Positions 6,980 to 8,442 of a stretch of 8,442 nt of DNA are shown in pieces. Position numbers and translations under genes: made by a program. The notes beneath the pieces are model-generated. The model had not been told where the DNA came from, did not search any database, and was given only the letters and a program-made list of their open reading frames with translations. Numbering within the stretch: position 1 is the stretch's first letter; each line of letters opens with the position of its first letter. Source of the DNA: Halobacteriales archaeon SW_5_68_122 (GTDB lineage Archaea; Halobacteriota; Halobacteria; Halobacteriales; Haloarculaceae); contig PXSL01000122.1 in assembly GCA_003022815.1 (NCBI GenBank), positions 10,072-18,513 on the forward strand, given 5' to 3'.

Positions 6980-6987
6980 TTAATATA
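6980..6987 (-). promoter_or_regulatory. TATA-like box upstream of the 6690-6955 remnant
   Basis: Minus-strand tatattaa lies 28 bases before ATG 6955 in a very GC-rich setting, the position expected for a leaderless gene. It is the main reason to believe that a gene once began at 6955. Confidence 0.4.
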
Positions 6988-7066
6988 GCTGACGACCCGG
7001 CCCGGCCCAGCCGTACCGCCACGGCGACTGCGAGGAACAACCCCCCGATGAGGCTCGTTCGTGCTC

Positions 7067-7073
7067 TTTAATT
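7067..7073 (+). promoter_or_regulatory. TATA box of the SHOCT membrane protein gene
   Basis: The stretch tttaatt is centred 27 bases before ATG 7097, which indicates a leaderless transcript. It rules against the in-frame GTG at 7061, which lies upstream of the box. The bases from 6990 to 7066 are GC-rich and show nothing else. Confidence 0.5.
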
Positions 7074-7096
7074 CCCGTCGGCCAGAACTCCGCAAC

Positions 7097-7603
7097 ATGG
7101 TCGCCCGACACTGGCTGTACTTCGGCGGGTTCGTCGTCTCCGGAGTCCTGCTGCTGGGCGCCGTGCTGGCCGGACTCCTCGATGGGCTGGCGGCGCTCTC
7201 CGGCGGCGTTCCGCGCGGCGAGACCGCAATCGTGCTGACGGTACTCGCCGCAGCCGCCGAGTGGGTCGTGATCGTCATCGCTCTCGGACTCGTCGCGGCG
7301 GCGTTCCTGGCCGCGACGGGGGTCTCGATACTCAGAAACGGGGCGCTCCCGCGCGACGACAGGCTCGTCTCCCTGGTCGAGCGCCTGGAGCGAGAGTACC
7401 CCGTTCTCCGGCAGTTCGACGCCTCCGGGAGGGTCGAACCCACCGTCGAGGACCGAAAGCGCGAACTCAAAGAGCAGTACGTGGAGGGCGAAATCAGCAA
7501 TGCCGAGTTCGAGCGCCGGATGGAACGACTGATGGCCGACTCGGAGGAGTCGCCTCCGTCTCACCGCCGTGAGGCGGTCGAGACCGACGAGAGCGCGCGT
7601 TGA
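7097..7603 (+). CDS. two-helix membrane protein with C-terminal SHOCT domain
   Basis: This 168-residue protein has two hydrophobic helices, about residues 7-31 (FGGFVVSGVLLLGAVLAGLL) and 43-75 (including WVVIVIALGLVAAAFLAATG). They are joined by a short loop, so both termini probably face the same side. A charged cytoplasmic tail contains the SHOCT motif at 120-146, reading RKRELKEQYVEGEISNAEFE and RRMERLM. SHOCT is a short helical oligomerisation motif found at protein ends, common in haloarchaeal membrane proteins of unknown function. The last 20 residues are acidic and disordered. ATG 7097 is chosen because the TATA box is 27 bases upstream. No partner gene is evident, and the function is unknown. 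Confidence 0.8.
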   Translation: MVARHWLYFGGFVVSGVLLLGAVLAGLLDGLAALSGGVPRGETAIVLTVLAAAAEWVVIVIALGLVAAAFLAATGVSILRNGALPRDDRLVSLVERLEREYPVLRQFDASGRVEPTVEDRKRELKEQYVEGEISNAEFERRMERLMADSEESPPSHRREAVETDESAR

Positions 7604-7671
7604 CGACCGGCGGCGAGCGAGGTGGTGTCACGGCGGCCGCGTCGGTGCTCGCGGGCCGATGTGCGAATCAC

Positions 7672-7680
7672 CATATCTAT
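7672..7680 (+). promoter_or_regulatory. TATA-like box upstream of the small acidic protein gene
   Basis: The sequence catatctat is centred about 32 bases before ATG 7708, which predicts a transcript with a leader of only a few bases. It supports 7708 as the start and not the in-frame TTG at 7600, whose following codons are not protein-like. Confidence 0.4.
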
Positions 7681-7707
7681 GCGGCCGTGGCTCGTTCACC
7701 CGGCACG

Positions 7708-8012
7708 ATGACGGACGCAGAAGAACTCTTCGAGGAACTGCAATCCGAACTCCAGGAGAGCGGTGAGACGCTCGGCGAGTTGCTGCAGCGGGCCATCGAT
7801 GATCCCTCCTCGGCGCCGGACGTCGTCGTTGACCTGCTCGAGGAGGCCGCCGACACCGGCCAGTCCGTCGGCGAACTCCTCCAGGACGCCATCCGGGACA
7901 GCGACGACGTGATGGGCGACCTCAGCGACAGGAGTTCGAGGACCTCCTCCGGGGGCTGGACGTCTTCGGCATCGGCGAGCAGCTCGGCTTCGTTCCTAGA
8001 GACGACGAGTAG
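7708..8012 (+). pseudogene. small acidic repeat protein, frameshifted near the C-terminus
   Basis: From ATG 7708 the product is helical and highly acidic, with two copies of one unit 32 residues apart: SGETLGELLQRAIDD (18-32) and TGQSVGELLQDAIRD (50-64). At codon 72, near 7921-7924, the annotated frame turns serine-rich (SDRSSRTSSGGWTSS) and runs on to 8058. The neighbouring frame instead gives QRQEFEDLLRGLDVFGIGEQ then LGFVPRDDE and a TAG at 8010-8012, clearly the natural ending. One missing base explains this; restoring it gives a 101-residue protein. I do not recognise the family. The repeats suggest a small helical, perhaps self-associating protein. If the shift is real, the product has an altered tail of about 45 residues. 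Confidence 0.55.
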
Positions 8013-8135
8013 GGCAACCGACTTGCCACTCGGCGTGCTACGTCGGGGCGGCCGATGACGAGCGCCAGGGCCGAGCCGGCGTAGGCAGCCGGCCGTGACG
8101 AACCCTATGAGTGCCGAGGCCAGCTTTCTATCCAT
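7922..8135 (-). pseudogene. small single-helix membrane protein, frameshifted and running into its neighbour
   Basis: ATG 8135 on the minus strand opens MDRKLASALIGFVTA. After one surplus base near 8088 it continues as AYAGSALALVIGRPDVARRV and ASRLPYS, a hydrophobic helix followed by a basic stretch. Beyond about 8010 the frame is merely the antisense of the convergent acidic-protein gene, up to TGA at 7922-7924, so the natural end is unclear or lost. Without the frame change the residues become arginine-rich and unlike a protein. The family is not recognised. Confidence 0.3.
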
Positions 8136-8144
8136 ACATTTACG

Positions 8145-8442
8145 AGGAGAAGTATTCGTGACGCTCCGCTCGATCAGGTCGTCGAGACGCTCGTCGAATG
8201 TCTTTGGATCGCTATGGATTGACTCCCAGTAGTGAGTACCGAGACCATTCTCCGTACTACGGCGGCGTCATCTCCTTGATTGCGCGCTGTAGAACGCCGA
8301 GCACGTTGCTCTCGTACACTTCATTGACGTGGTCGACGTTCCGGAGGCCGGACTCCCGAATCGCACGGCTCCGGCTGTATCGGCCGAGCCAGCAGTCGCG
8401 CCGTGGGTCAGCCGCGGCTCACCCTTCGCTGTCCGACGTGCG
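8145..8442 (-). pseudogene. fragments of an unrecognised minus-strand gene
   Basis: On the minus strand, one frame between the stops at 8419-8421 and 8257-8259 reads DPRRDCWLGRYSRSRAIRES, then GLRNVDHVNEVYESNVLGVL and QRAIKEMTPP. A second frame then reads STENGLGTHYWESIHSDPKT and FDERLDDLIERSVTNTS down to about 8145. Both look like real haloarchaeal coding sequence and would join into one protein with a one-base change near 8258-8262. The gene enters from beyond the window edge, where an in-frame TGA (8419-8421) also interrupts it. I cannot name the family. No other feature is visible in 8136-8442. Confidence 0.35.

Noticed and set aside
7261..7572. Second plus-strand frame inside the SHOCT gene
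   Set aside because: It is an Arg/Gly-rich shadow frame; the SHOCT motif and two helices are in the other frame.
1..8442. CRISPR array, tRNA, rRNA, or intact insertion sequence
   Set aside because: I saw no regularly spaced repeats, cloverleaf with T-loop, ribosomal signature or transposase with terminal repeats. Reading by eye could miss a diverged tRNA.

Overview
The window looks like chromosomal or megaplasmid DNA of a halophilic archaeon (class Halobacteria). It is GC-rich with strong G/C at third codon positions. The proteins are very acidic. TATA-like boxes sit 24-32 nt upstream of start codons, as expected for leaderless haloarchaeal transcripts. The gene content also fits: a deoxyhypusine synthase, a multi-PAS histidine kinase ending in an H-N-x-R-N type kinase core, and a SHOCT-domain membrane protein.

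Layout: 1-352 holds the end of an unrecognised plus-strand gene that reads only through two frame changes. 437-2353 is an intact ABC exporter half-transporter. 2523-4559 is a PAS-rich sensor kinase with its own TATA box and an apparently collapsed PAS-kinase junction. 4572-4692 carries what looks like the C-terminus of a minus-strand gene. 4738-5874 is deoxyhypusine synthase, whose last strand and helix are replaced by read-through into the antisense of a minus-strand winged-helix gene (5695-5862). 5956-6612 is a minus-strand DUF433/DUF5615 toxin-antitoxin pair with an intact antitoxin and a frameshifted toxin. 6690-6955 is a minus-strand remnant with internal stops. 7097-7603 is a two-helix SHOCT membrane protein. 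7708-8012 is a small acidic, internally repeated protein with a frameshift near its end. 7922-8442 holds minus-strand fragments, including a small membrane protein and an unrecognised gene broken into frames.

The genes do not form one pathway. The exporter, kinase and deoxyhypusine synthase are separate units, each preceded by its own non-coding stretch. The clearest theme is damage. The three long genes are free of frameshifts, but the short genes between and after them carry single-base frame changes, stops or missing ends, and several gene boundaries look as if short pieces were deleted. This may be real gene decay, or assembly or sequencing error; the sequence alone cannot decide. I found no convincing new multi-gene system, and no tRNA, rRNA, CRISPR array or intact insertion sequence.
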